NCBI RefSeq assembly: GCF_001411555.2 | Contig: NC_049916.1 | Span: 22,847,558 to 22,911,557, forward strand | Length of the DNA stretch: 64,000 nucleotides | DNA from: Juglans regia | Taxonomy: Eukaryota; Streptophyta; Magnoliopsida; Fagales; Juglandaceae | Reading direction: 5' to 3' | Part shown: piece after piece, positions 1 to 11,778 of the stretch | Layout of the letters: every line of letters starts with the position of its first letter | Position numbering within the stretch: position 1 is the first letter of the stretch | Position numbers and translations under genes: made by a program | The notes under the pieces: generated by a model | Databases searched by the model: none | What the model saw: only the letters and a program-made list of their open reading frames with translations | Told to the model about the DNA's origin: nothing

Positions 1-2004
1 TCTCTCTCGACCAGAACATCCACTGCCGCTCACCCATGCCAGAGGTCCACAGTCGAACCCACGACTCACGCTGCATGCTCTTTTCTTAAGTTGCTAATCT
101 AGTGATATGTTCCTCTTATGATTTTAGTTTCAGAAATTGTATTTGTAAAGTTCAACTTCAGCTCATTGCATTTTATGGGTTTTCCTAAAATACCCTGCCT
201 TTAGGTGGGTTTATATTAAGTCCATTTTTTTTTAAAAAAGAAATGTTACCTTTCTACCTTAATAGATTTTATTATAATTATATTATCTAGTATTAGATTT
301 TATAGTTATACGTCAATGGTAAATAAGTTAGAATTTAATGTCTTAGTCGAAAAAATTAAGTGGATATCGATGAATTGTGGGAAGTAATGATATTTTAGAA
401 TTACGAAAATTTTAGGTTTTGAGGATTTAAAATAGGCCAATTTAGCATTTCAGGTTTAAATATTGAAAATACTTGGTTGATTGAAAATTTACGAGAGTTA
501 TGAGACTATTCTATAGGTGATGATTAATAATTGTTCGACATGGTTGACAAAAATTTCTAAAAGGCTAAGAAGTCCAGGTAAGTAGGGTTCCTATGTTAGA
601 CTTTGTATAAAAGAAAATCAACTGGGGTTGGTTTATGAAAATGTGCATGATATGTTTTTGAAAATAAATGTGAAAATAACCTTAGTTATTTGTTCTGCAT
701 TACTCATGAAATCCGTATGAAAGAGAAGAGTATTTTTATCATGACTGGTGTAAACATGAGCTAATGTTGTGCATTCTGTTTTTTGAACTGAGAAAAATGA
801 GTGAATATGAAAACTTGATAATTTTTGCATGTGACGTGAAAATGTTCTGAATCGATTTTTTTCAAGATATGAAATGATTTGAATTTGTTCAGTACTCTGT
901 TTTGATATGTTGTGGCATCTGAAAACCTTGGCATGATTTTCTGAAGCTGTATTTTGATTAAAGTCTGATTATGATGTTTATGTTATGCTCCAATAAGGCC
1001 ATGCCACAAGTGATAATAGTGGCATACGGCCATGCCATTGGTAATAATAATGGCATACAGCCCAATCATAAGTGATAATAGTGGCATACGGCCCAATCAT
1101 GGGTGATAATAGTGACATATAACCCAGCCACGAGTGATAATAGTGGCATACGACCCAATCACGAGTGATAATAGTGGCATATGACCCAGTCACGGATGAT
1201 GATAGTGGCATACAACCCTTCAATGAGTTATAATTGTGGTTTATAACCTTACCATGTGGGTTAAATATACAGCCCAACCACGGGTGATAATAATGGCATA
1301 CGACCCTTCTACGGGTTATAATTGTGATTTATAACCTTACCACGAGAGTTAAACATGATATATGTCTCAATGTGATGCTCTGATATGATGAAGATGAGGT
1401 CTCAGATTTTGATATGCCAAATGATTTTTAAATAAAAATGTTTTTTGAAAGTTCCGCTCTGATATTTTTGATAACATGTTTTGATTTTGCATTCTGAAAA
1501 CAAATGTTTCTGATTCTACATTCTGAAAGTAAATATTTTGTTTTGCATTTTAAATTCTGAAAATACTCATGTTTACATACTAATATATGTTATTTGCTTA
1601 CTGAGTTGTTAATAACTCACCTCTTATCTCTACAATATTATTCGGATAATTTTTTATGCATCAACTGGAAGTCAAGAATAAGGAGTACTAGTAAGTTTTG
1701 ATGATCGTAGAAGAATAAGTGTCATAGGATACAATGACTTAATTGGAGAATTTTATTTAGTAGTGTTATTATTTTATGTTGCTTTGGTATTTAGAGTCAT
1801 GGATATTTCCAAGTTTTTATGGAGACTTTTAATTTATTTTATTTAGGTATTTCTTTTGTGTCCATATGAAGGAACATAAATATTTGTGTTGAATAAATAA
1901 ATTAATATTTTATGGAGTCTCGGGTTATTTATAAATGTATTATTGGAGATGATTTTAAATTACATGAGCTAACTCTCTGACTCTTCCGAGACCGGGGCAT
2001 TACA
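1..2004. mobile_element. Probable LTR-retrotransposon remnant (gypsy-like end)
   Basis: No gene is visible here. The stretch ends in an accggggcattaca-type terminus near 2004, which resembles the 3' end of many plant gypsy LTRs, and it contains a minisatellite of a kind often found inside such elements. I could not find the matching 5' end or a target duplication, so the element may start outside the window. The boundary and the class are inferences; only the minisatellite is directly visible. Confidence 0.35.
990..1350. repeat. 31-bp minisatellite
   Basis: About ten diverged copies of a roughly 31-bp unit built around gataatagtggcatac followed by a variable gacccaatcac-like half. Units recur near 1013, 1043, 1073, 1104, 1136 and 1167. 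Toward the right a higher-order block of about 92 bp (three units, including ttataattgtg and ttataacctta) is itself repeated at about 1210 and 1305. An open frame on the minus strand here is just the translation of the repeat. Confidence 0.85.
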
Positions 2005-2165
2005 ATGCTGAAGGGTAAAGTGTATAATCTCAAATATTGGCGTGACGGGATTCGCTGGCGTAGGAATTTTGCAAAGAAAGCAGATTTTCCAGATCTATGT
2101 TGTGTCTGCTGAAACAGCTAAGCCTACCAGTAATAGAGAGAGAGAAACCCCGATAGTTGAATAAT

Positions 2166-5132
2166 TTAGGCATCTTGGATAGGGACTAATGGTAGTTGGC
2201 CTGCGTATGCATCTGGCAGCTGGCTCTCATCAATGTCATTCAGCAGAGTAGATCTCAGACTTTTGTTCTCAACAAAAATTATCTGTAAACACACATTTTA
2301 GATGCATAGAGTCAGATTAGTTGATGATACACACCCCAAAACTTTACCAAACATACATCAACACCAGTGGGCTTCCTCTCGATAACCCATGCTTTTAACC
2401 ATTTAAAAGACTACAAAAATATCCTTTTGGCTTTCTGATAATATAGATCAATGCTGAAAGTTTTGATACTTTGACCGATCATTCAGGGTGATAACTTTCT
2501 TTTCTATCAGAATCATATGATTTTTTTCGATTGCTGACTGTGTAACATAATAGTTTAACTGTCCAGTGGTTAATTTGCATTTTCTTGCAAGGAAGGACAT
2601 CTCATGCTTTACCTTCTTTTTAGTTTTGCTGTCAATGAATGGGTAAACCGCTTTCCATGCCGTCATGAATAAGTAAGGTACATGGACTATGAATAACTTG
2701 CCAAGCCTCTCTGGGTAACAATCCTGTCATTAAAAAACCAAGTTGCTAAAATTAAGCTTTTCTGGTGCAACTCTACTTTTATGACTATCCTATTACAGCA
2801 ATTCTTTTTTTAATCATTGCCTATATATATATATATATAAATACTTATAAAAAAATAAAAAAATATATTTATATATATATGGTTAATCATGCACAGCTGA
2901 AATCAAAGTCCCACTAATGGAATGGTGGAATCAATGAATCATTGACGCCAAGTGTATTTGCTCATTTATATGTTGTAGCAATAACATGGCATCTTAGAAG
3001 TGGGAGGATCAAACCTGCAAGATTGAGAGAGCTGCCAGATATCCTCGTATGTCACTGTTAGAGTATCCCCATCCTTTAAGATCTGCAATGCACATAAACT
3101 TCTCCTGCCCTCCTGGCATTCTGAAAGACCAGGACCACATGCATAAGTCACAGTCCATGAAGGATTGATGCTCACAAAATAAATGGATTATGATGATGCC
3201 AGAGAGTCTACCCTGGTCTACTATCAGTGATTCAAAGCTCTTGCACTCAGAACCAAACCATAACTTAAAAAGAGGTTAGCTAGCCCAATAGCACAACTTC
3301 ATGTGGTTTGGTAAAACATATTAAAGACAACTCTGGGTTTGGGGATGTTCAAATTTCTGCCCCACCAAAGCCGAGCCAAAAAAGTCAAAATTTCAACTGG
3401 TCAACTCAGACCCAATCCGACAATTCCCAATTCAGCTCAGATCAATAGTCTCTGATCTATGGATCAGCAGATGGAAGGGGTGACATCTGACCAAATTGAA
3501 TCAGTAGAACATCCCTAACTCCAGGGTCTATTTGGTTTAGAAAGAAGAGGATTGAGGAAATATGTCTAGAGTTCACAGCACCTTCTTGTTTAAACCACGA
3601 CAATTATTGTTTGAAATTATCTTGTAAACCATTCTCCAAATGCAGGGAAGCTGCTTTCTTTCTTTAGTCTTTCTTACATTTTTTAGATTACATCAAAGGA
3701 AGCTGGTTTCTAGGAGATAGATAGGTTGGCAACATACAAATCTTATCCATCTTGTCTTATCCATCTCTTCTGATGATAGAGCCTCAAATGACACGGCATA
3801 TCGACTTAGAGATTAAACGATTCTTCACAGACAAAGATATCCCCTCTCCAGGGAAATCTTTGACCCATACAAGTTGAAAAACATACCATCTCAACTTTAA
3901 AGATAAAATAATTCTTCAAAGACAATGATACCCCCTCTGTAGGAATATCTTTCACCCATAAATGGTGAAATAGATGTTTAACGTCTTGATAGGGATGGAA
4001 GAGAAAGTTACCTGGAACATATTTTGTCTAGAGTGTAGACCACAAAACCTGCAGAAGATTCATCAAGTCCTATTTTCAATTTGGAGAATTTCAAATGATT
4101 TGAGTCAAATCCAATTTGCTAGAGTTTCAAAGTCATAACATACGCTTCAACTCCTCTATGTTGTTTTGCTTATGCCTGCCGCCAAAGATTACCACTATGG
4201 GGCGTCCATTCTTATCCAGGCCTTGCATAAAAACCTTGTTATGGACAAGTTCATTTGGAATCTCCGATGCCCCTATGGAGCCATTAGGAACGAATGTCTG
4301 CCTCCACCTCAGGTACTTCAGGAAAAGGTTAGAAGCCTTTTCAATGTCTAGATCACGAGCTCGCAGAAATCTCCTGATCATGAAATTGTCCACTTCCTGC
4401 AAAACAAAGCAAGACAAAAACAATACATATAATCCAGGAAAATAAATTATGTACAAATAAATACTAAACACAAATTGTAACATGAATAAATATACGAGCT
4501 TTAAGGTACAAGTCAATTCTACTAACAAACAAGGTTATTGAATCTAAATAAAGCATCGCATTGGCCTCGTTGTTTTCCTTGAGCTGAGATTCATACCTAC
4601 AAGGATATTTTTCTAACCATGCGAGTTTAAAGTCCAATTGTGAGCATTATATTGCTATTTTTTTTTTCAGTTTATGAGACTGTCACATCTTAATTCAAAC
4701 AGGTTTCTGGAAAAACATGGTAAAAGAAAAAAGCTAGTTTCAACCTTCAGGTTTAACCCCACGCACGCAACCTCATTCTAAGCATATCATTCCTTAATTT
4801 AAACATACGAGTTCCTTCAGTTGTACTGGTACAACGTAATAACTCTTAATGTGCCTGTTTTTCATCACAATTGACACAGCACCGCTAAACCCATAAATCA
4901 TCTAGCTTCAAAACAAGAACAGTGATAATAATTCAAAAAACAAACTCTCCGATGCTAAAGAAAACGCAAAGAAAGATCGAAAAGAAAAGGGTGGGACCTT
5001 GGCAGAGGGATCTTCTGCTTCGACGAGCGCCCTCATGATGCCCACTTTACTTTGCTCAATCTCATTGCTTTCCATTTTCAAGATGCTATCTTGCAGCTCA
5101 TTTGCTTCCACCCCGTTTTCTAACAACTCCAT
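2166..5132 (-). CDS. SEC14-like CRAL-TRIO lipid-transfer protein
   Basis: Six exons on the minus strand: 4998-5132, 4144-4396, 4012-4048 (only 37 nt), 3015-3120, 2613-2723 and 2166-2282 with the stop. All phases join, giving about 252 residues. The start MELLENGVEANEL is the only ATG in frame. The N-terminal CRAL-TRIO-N part carries IRRFLRARDLDIEKAS (about residues 52-67). The SEC14 lipid-binding fold follows, with FVVYTLDKICSR, GWGYSNSDIRGYLAAL, DCYPERLGKLFIVHVPYLF and a C-terminal DESQLPDAYAGQLPLVPI. The family binds or transfers phosphatidylinositol and related lipids between membranes. It resembles the short plant type without a GOLD or nodulin tail (for example At1g01630). YAG replaces the usual YGG near the end. 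The lipid specificity cannot be told from sequence. Confidence 0.9.
2820..2842. repeat. (TA)n microsatellite in SEC14-like intron
   Basis: A short run of alternating T and A in the intron between exons 4 and 5 of the SEC14-like gene, next to an AT-rich stretch that continues to about 2880. Confidence 0.8.
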
Positions 5133-5197
5133 TATTCTCTATTTATATCTCCCTTACCAAACACACACACTCTTCCCTCAACCAAACGCAACACAGA

Positions 5198-5222
5198 CGT
5201 CTACCTCTCTCTCTCTCACTCA

Positions 5223-5253
<31 letters not shown>

Positions 5254-5272
5254 AGAAACTAGAGAGAGAGAG
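5198..5272. repeat. CT/GA microsatellite upstream of SEC14-like gene
   Basis: A tract of tctctc with a few cact interruptions, then a short gagagag run, 65 to 140 bp upstream of the SEC14-like start codon. On the transcribed strand it is a GA tract and probably lies in the 5' UTR or core promoter, where GA/CT runs are common in plants. Confidence 0.75.
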
Positions 5273-5279
5273 GACATTG

Positions 5280-8200
5280 AAGAATGAATGCATATAGCTG
5301 AGCTGATTCGGGCTTGCGGGATCTAACGGAATTAAGAGTTCCCATTGAAATTTCGGTATTTCGAGAGGGTCGCGAGTCGCGGGCTGGAAAGTCCACTGTA
5401 AGAATTGTCGATAATTTCAATGTTAAAACAGGACTCCAATATTGACTCTGAAATTGGCAAATTGCAATAGTAGATGTTGAAAAGACGGCCAGCTTTACTT
5501 TTGGCTCCTCTACGAGCGGAGCAATTTCTCTCCCAATGAGTTTCTCACTTCATACTGCGGCCTATCAAAGAAATTGAAACGTAGCTTCCTTTTTTCTTTA
5601 AATAAAATGAAAACATATTTTTTTAAAAATTCAAAAATAGAAAATAATATTTCGTTAAGTTTAAAAAAAAAACGTAAATATACAAAAAAGAGTAAAAATA
5701 ACTTATTTTAAGCAACAATAATTATTTTAGAATAAAAAACTATTTTTCCAGAAAATATATATGCTTTCTATTTTTTTTTTAAATAGAATCTTTTTTTTTT
5801 TTAAAAAAAATGACTTTGAATTGTTATACTTATTTAGGAAAATATTTTGAAATATTTTGTGCTTTCAATTTGTCTTAATAATTAACTTATTTATCGGGTA
5901 TGTTTGGAGGATGATTGTAAATTAAATAATAGTTTAAACTTGAAAAAGAATATATATATTTCTTTAGAAAATAATTTACACATAATATTTTTCACAACAC
6001 TTTACACAATTATATTTTAAATGAGAGGTATTATTGTAACACATCTTATAAAAATAACATCATTTTATAAAAATACGCTTATCTTATAATATTATTATAA
6101 AATATGTTGTGAAAAATAAATTATGTGTAATTGTATACCATTACTCATTTTTTATTTCTCCAAATTCGATAGAGATGTGGAGTGAAGTCAAGCGCTAGCT
6201 GCCATGTATATTGTATAGTCCTCTCAGTTTCCTCTATGCTTAGAATGGAGACAACGGAAAGCCATCCACAATCAGTACCGGCTGATAAGTACAGTTAAAT
6301 TAACACCACAAATGGAAGACTACAGCTGATGCCACAAATGGATAGAGACGAAGATACTTTTAAACTTGTATTTTTACTATTTTACGCTAATTTATAACAT
6401 ATTCTAGAGATTTTTTTTTTTTTTTGATTCAAATTTTGCGACTTGGGACTTTGAAACAAAAAAGTGCTAAAGTCACGGGTCCCTGCAGAGAATTTAGAGA
6501 AAATTATTAGGTATTCTAGAGTATATATAACATATATGGTAGTCTCAACCTATAATCGAGTGGAATGTAATTAAAATAATTAACATAAATTTTAATTTTA
6601 ATTATCATGACATTATTATTTATATTAATATGTTTTGATGATTGAAAAAATAATTATTCTATTCTCAAATCAGTGTGTAGACTCTCAATGGTGGAATCAT
6701 ATATTTTTTATGTGGAAGGCCAACTTTTCTAACATGCAACATTTATGTAAAATAAAAAAAAAATCTTAAGTACTTTAATTCCATTGTAAATTATAAGATT
6801 ATAACTCTACATTAAAGTTACACATTGTTAAAAATTAAAATTATCTAATTTATAGAAAGCTTTTATTTCGAAAAAAAATATTTATAATTTATCATATAGA
6901 TATAAAAATAAAATTTTAAAAAACATAACTTAGCATCCATTTAGATTTCTTATGATAGTATTTCATTAAATAATATTCATACAGTATCACTTTTTTATGA
7001 GATTTTTAGATATTTTGCTCTCAATAAAATCTAATAGGTGATTTCTCATAAATTTATCTTTCATTCTAGTATATAAGCTAGTTTATACAAGTTTCATATA
7101 AAAATCTAAATATTTGGTGACACATTAAATATATAATACTCAAACAAATATTTTCTTGCTTAATGAAATTTAAAAGACTACATCTTAGTAAATACATGAT
7201 ATATAAAAATTAAATAAAATTTTGGGCCATATAAGAGAAAATTGGAGAGAAACTTTTCTATGTATATGCAGATTTTAAAAAATCTTGGAAATTACATGAA
7301 TATATATATTTTTTTCGCGGCCGGGGAATTTCTATATATATAGAATTTTGAGGGAAAAAAAAGGGCAAGGTTTTCAATTATAACAAATTTTTGAGGGGCC
7401 ATGGCCACTCCTACCTATAACTTGGCTCCGTCACTGTGTAGAGTGTAGAGTATATTATTTATTTTATTTAAATAATAAGATTTTATTTATAAGATTTAAA
7501 ATTTAAAATTTATTTTATAAATTAAATTATATCATATAAATATTTTATTAAATATGATTTATAAATTTTTCTCAGCTCGAGGGAGTATTAAGTACGGGCT
7601 CGGAAACCTCCATAGTTTCCAAGTGTAAGAATATTGGTAATAGACGAGTTAAATGTCAATATAAGTCTAAATTTTAGTTAGATGTGAGAAAAAGCTTCCA
7701 TATTATACTAGCCAAAAATCTAAAATTTAAGATTTGAGCTACATTAAATCTTAAGTCCTCTCTAAACATGACTAGTTACTATTCACAATGAAAAGTAATA
7801 TTTTATTATTTCTTTACTTCCCTCTCTCTTTGAATGATAAAACATGCATGTCATGCACATTATTTATTCTAATGATTGCGAATATTGATAAAGTAGATAT
7901 ATTATTTTTACAAAGCATGAAGATTTATGAAATATATGAATTGTATTTGTAAAAAAAAAATTAAAAAAAATTAAAAAAATAATAATATTATATTATTATT
8001 TTAACTTTAAGATAGCTAGTCCAATATAAATTTATTTAATCAAAAATTAATACTATAACTAAAAATTAATACTCTAACTAAATTTTAGACTTAACAATTG
8101 TCAATACTCTAAGATAGGTGGTGCTTGGGTTCTGTTTCAACCAATTTTTGACACAGTATTTAGCCCCAATCCTAGCCCGGATTCGGATTTATACGTACGA

Positions 8201-9870
8201 GTCAGCCCAGAAAAGCGGGAGTGACCGAGCGCGGCAGTCTGGCAGAGAGTCGAAGACTCGAACGTTTTGCCTTGTGGTGGTACTGCAGCCTCCAAAAGGA
8301 CAATGCGGCCACCGAGAAAGTTACTATTGGATTGTGTTGTAAATTATATCTTTATTTTAAAAAAATTATAAATATATAAAAAATACTTCTTTAATCATTA
8401 ATTAAAAAAGAATCTGTAATTTTTCTAAGTGGAAGAAGCATTTTCCATCCCAAAAATGTTTTTGATTTTTTGTTTTTAATACGTGTAAATATCGTTTTCT
8501 AAGCAACTTCATTTTAAAACTAAAATAAAATACACGTGAGGAGGGTTGGGGACACTCTCTAATGAGAACAAAAAAATGGACATTGACTTAGTTTCGGACC
8601 CAAATTACTTGGCCAATTTATTTATTTATTTTACGAAGAGTTGTGAATCTTGTGATGGTAAACTTGGTCAATGTTTCGCAGTTAACTATTATGTTACATT
8701 TGATCGATCCAAGTTTTTTTATAAGAGAAATAATATTTACAGTTATAGAATATATAAGTGCTGCATATTCATTTTAAAATAAATAGTAAATATAAGATCT
8801 ACGTGATAAAAAATTAATTTTTTAATAATAGATTATATTTTTTTTAAAACTTTTTTTATGATATTTATATATTTTATGACTATATTTAACATTATTATTT
8901 ACACAAAGTAGGACGACAAACAGGTGGGGAGTGTTAAATGGATCCAAATTCAATTGGAAACATGAATGAATGATGGAGGAGCATGGATGGTCAGATTTAG
9001 GCTATGTATGGTTAGTCAGTCAAATGAGATAATTTAATAATTTCTGTCCCTTTTGGGTGTACGAGCTAACTCTTAAGACTTATTTGGACAAATACAAAAT
9101 TTCTCAAAATTTCATTTTTAAACATCATTCAACTATAAAATATTTTTTCTATTTTAAATTTTTAAATTTTTTATCTAATAATTATTCAAATATAAAAATC
9201 AATACAACTTTGAGTGATGCTACATCTATCGAAGATTCTTATCGAGAATCTCACTGATCATGTAAAAATTTGTTTATTAATTTTTCAAACATATTTTAAA
9301 CACCTTAAATAGTTTAAAAAAATAAAAAAAAATTACAAAGTCATAAAAAAATATTTCTTTAAACATTAAGTAAAATTAAGTACGATTGGTACCCACTCTC
9401 GGTGGGTATTCTCAATTGGACTAGGATTTTCCATACAACTCTAGTGACTTCGAATTAAAGATAATGTTAAAAGATTAAATTTAAATAAATCTTTAACTTT
9501 ATAATATTTTTATTCAATTTTTTCTCTCGTTTTCTAAAACTCAAATTTCAATAAAAATGTTCACTTAAACTATTTCATTAGAGAAATAATAGAGCCATCG
9601 AATTTTTGTACACCTATTTTGTACTAATTTATTATTATTATTTATTTACTTAATGATTAAAGAAGTATTTTTTTAATTAGTTTGTAAATTTTATCTTATT
9701 TTTAAAAATATTTAAAGTGATTTAAAAAATAGTTGAAAAAAGAAAAAGAAAAAAATTACATTATTCAATCCCCATTCGATACAACATCTTCTTTAGGAGG
9801 AGTACATCTCATTTTATTATTATTCATAAAATTTTGAAATACTCCAAGTGTGTGAAAGATGCCCTTAAAT
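5280..9870. other. Gene-free AT-rich intergenic region
   Basis: No supportable gene. It is very AT-rich with poly-A/T runs. About 7625-8112 looks like a degenerate small transposon: a taagaatattggtaat-like left end and an aattgtcaatactctaag-like right end, with taaattttagtt/aactaaattttag arms. About 9070-9570 resembles the catctcatctcatt family seen elsewhere in the window. Open frames at 8118-8342, 8546-8782 and 9057-9257 match nothing recognised. Confidence 0.5.
8728..8902. mobile_element. Foldback MITE, degenerate copy
   Basis: About 170 bp, near-palindromic, with the central ttaattttttaataatagat core and arms that end in a diverged agttatag/ctatat pair. It belongs to the same family as copies at about 32583, 60024 and 62521. 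This is the most degraded copy. Confidence 0.45.
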
Positions 9871-9874
9871 TAAG

Positions 9875-10570
9875 AATGGTAATATGTGACACGATCCGTA
9901 AACTCAACACGATACGAAATTAGCGAGTTTGACTTTGATGTTAACAGATTTGGGTCAAAACGGGTTGACCATTTAATACACGATTTAAAATAGGTTGATA
10001 ACGAGTTAACCTTTTTAACATGGAACCAACTTGTTTTGACCCATTTATAATTTATTTCAAAATTAAAATTTTATTATTGTTAAGTTGTAATATTGATATT
10101 TCTTAGTATGCTTATGTTTTTATTATTTTTATTATTGGAATTGTAATTTTAGACCTTTGCTCACATTTGTTATTGTATGGTTTGTAATATTGGTTTTATT
10201 ATATGTTAAAATTTGAAAATATTGATATATATTTTTTGAAATATTGTGGTTATTAATAAATATAGATTTTAACTTTTATATAAAATTATGTTAATCATAT
10301 CAAATGAATTATGCGTTTTAGTTCAATCTATTTACATGAAACAAACGAGTTTAAATGAGTTGTGTCATGTTAACATATTTTTAATTAATTATTAAACGGG
10401 TTAAAATGGTTAACACAACTCGATCCGTTATCTAAATGGGTTGAGTTAGGATTTTGAAGTTTGACATGTTTAGCTTAATGGGTTGGGTTCGGATTGACCT
10501 ATATAGTCGAATATTCATGAGTTGACACGACACGAACACGATCCGAAAACACAATTTGCCAACCATACAT
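9875..10570. mobile_element. Non-autonomous DNA element with gtgacacgatccg ends
   Basis: The left end reads atatgtgacacgatccg and the right end, read in reverse, aaattgtgttttcggatcgtg, forming imperfect inverted ends around 690 bp of non-coding DNA with repeated gggttgacc/gggtta motifs. Elements with these motifs are common in rosid genomes. A shorter relic with similar motifs lies at about 45430-45600 in the NEF1 first intron. Confidence 0.5.
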
Positions 10571-10611
10571 TAAACTTAGAAGCCATTAATTTTACAAACG
10601 ATTGTCAATTC

Positions 10612-11260
10612 TAGATGTGCTACTCACACCATATGGTGTGGGGTAGTCCCCTCCTCGCCCCTGCATGGGTTGGGGGTGGGGTTTTCACCCCCTCCCCTGC
10701 ATCCAAGGGACGGAGCAAACTCCCAATCCGCCTCGCCCTCCCCCACAATAATAATGAACTACAGTCCACTAGGCCTAAAATTTATTCATGGGTCAAAAAA
10801 GATCAAAAACATATTTTTGGGCTCAAATTGTAAATTTAAATTTGTAAATACGACTATAATTTAAAAATTATATAGTTTTTAAATTTGATAGTGCATATTT
10901 TGTATAACTTGTAGTGTAGTAGATTGATCATTTTATAGATTATTGTCACAATACAAATCTCACACTTAAGCAATGTGAGACTCTTGTATTGTCTTGATAA
11001 TCTATAAAAGGATCACCTTACTATATTTTAACTTACATAAAATATTAAGTTAAAGTTATATTTAATATATATTATTATATTTATATATAATATAAATAAT
11101 AAATATTTATAAATATGTATTAATATAATAAAATATATAATTATAGGATGGAAGAAATATGGAGCGGGATTGGGCCCTCCCGGCCCCCTCCAGAGGGGCC
11201 AAATGCGGGGCGGGGCCCGCGCAGGGATTACCTGGCACCTGCCCCGCCATGCGCACCCTA
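10612..11260. mobile_element. hAT-like MITE with GC-rich ends, copy 1
   Basis: 649 bp with very GC-rich ends (10620-10745 and 11155-11260) and an AT-rich core. The ends are inverted versions of TAGxxTGxGC. It is flanked by gtcaattc (10604-10611) and gtaaattc (11261-11268), an 8-bp direct repeat with one mismatch, as expected for hAT insertions. It carries no transposase. Confidence 0.6.
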
Positions 11261-11673
11261 GTAAATTCTTTGGATGAAGGAGGGTGAACAACCGATGATT
11301 GTACTCACAGCAACTTCGCCAAAAAAACAACAAGCAACTTGAACATTTATTTTTACTTATTATTTTATTATTATTATTATTATTTTTGACGAACAGTTTA
11401 GATCATTTTATATGAGATGGACTTGTCATCAAACCGGCAAAGAAAACACAGCTTTCAGAACCCGATAGATTTGTACGTGTTTGCTGTAACTCCATTACGA
11501 AAGAATGCGTCTTCTCTGTTTCTTCAAGCAATGCCTCTCCGTATTCTCTATCAATTCCTACCTCAAATCCTCCATTTGCTTTTTTTTTTCACTATCCTGA
11601 AGCCTAAACTCTAAGGAACCCACGAACTACCACCCATACGACGTTCCAACCATATGACTCTGATATAAGCCTT

Positions 11674-11683
11674 CATATATACA
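11674..11683 (+). promoter_or_regulatory. Possible TATA box of IRX10-like gene
   Basis: catatataca about 100 bp upstream of the ATG at 11779, in a T-rich leader. The position suits a plant TATA box, but this is a composition-based guess. Confidence 0.3.
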
Positions 11684-11778
11684 GCGTTTTTTTTCCTTCT
11701 ATTTGAAACCAAACCCGGAAGACCCATTTACATTTTCAGTTGTTTTCGGTCTTGGGCATTGCGTTTGCAGGTAGAAAA

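Noticed and set aside
978..1277. 99-residue minus-strand open frame
   Set aside because: It is the translation of the 31-bp minisatellite.
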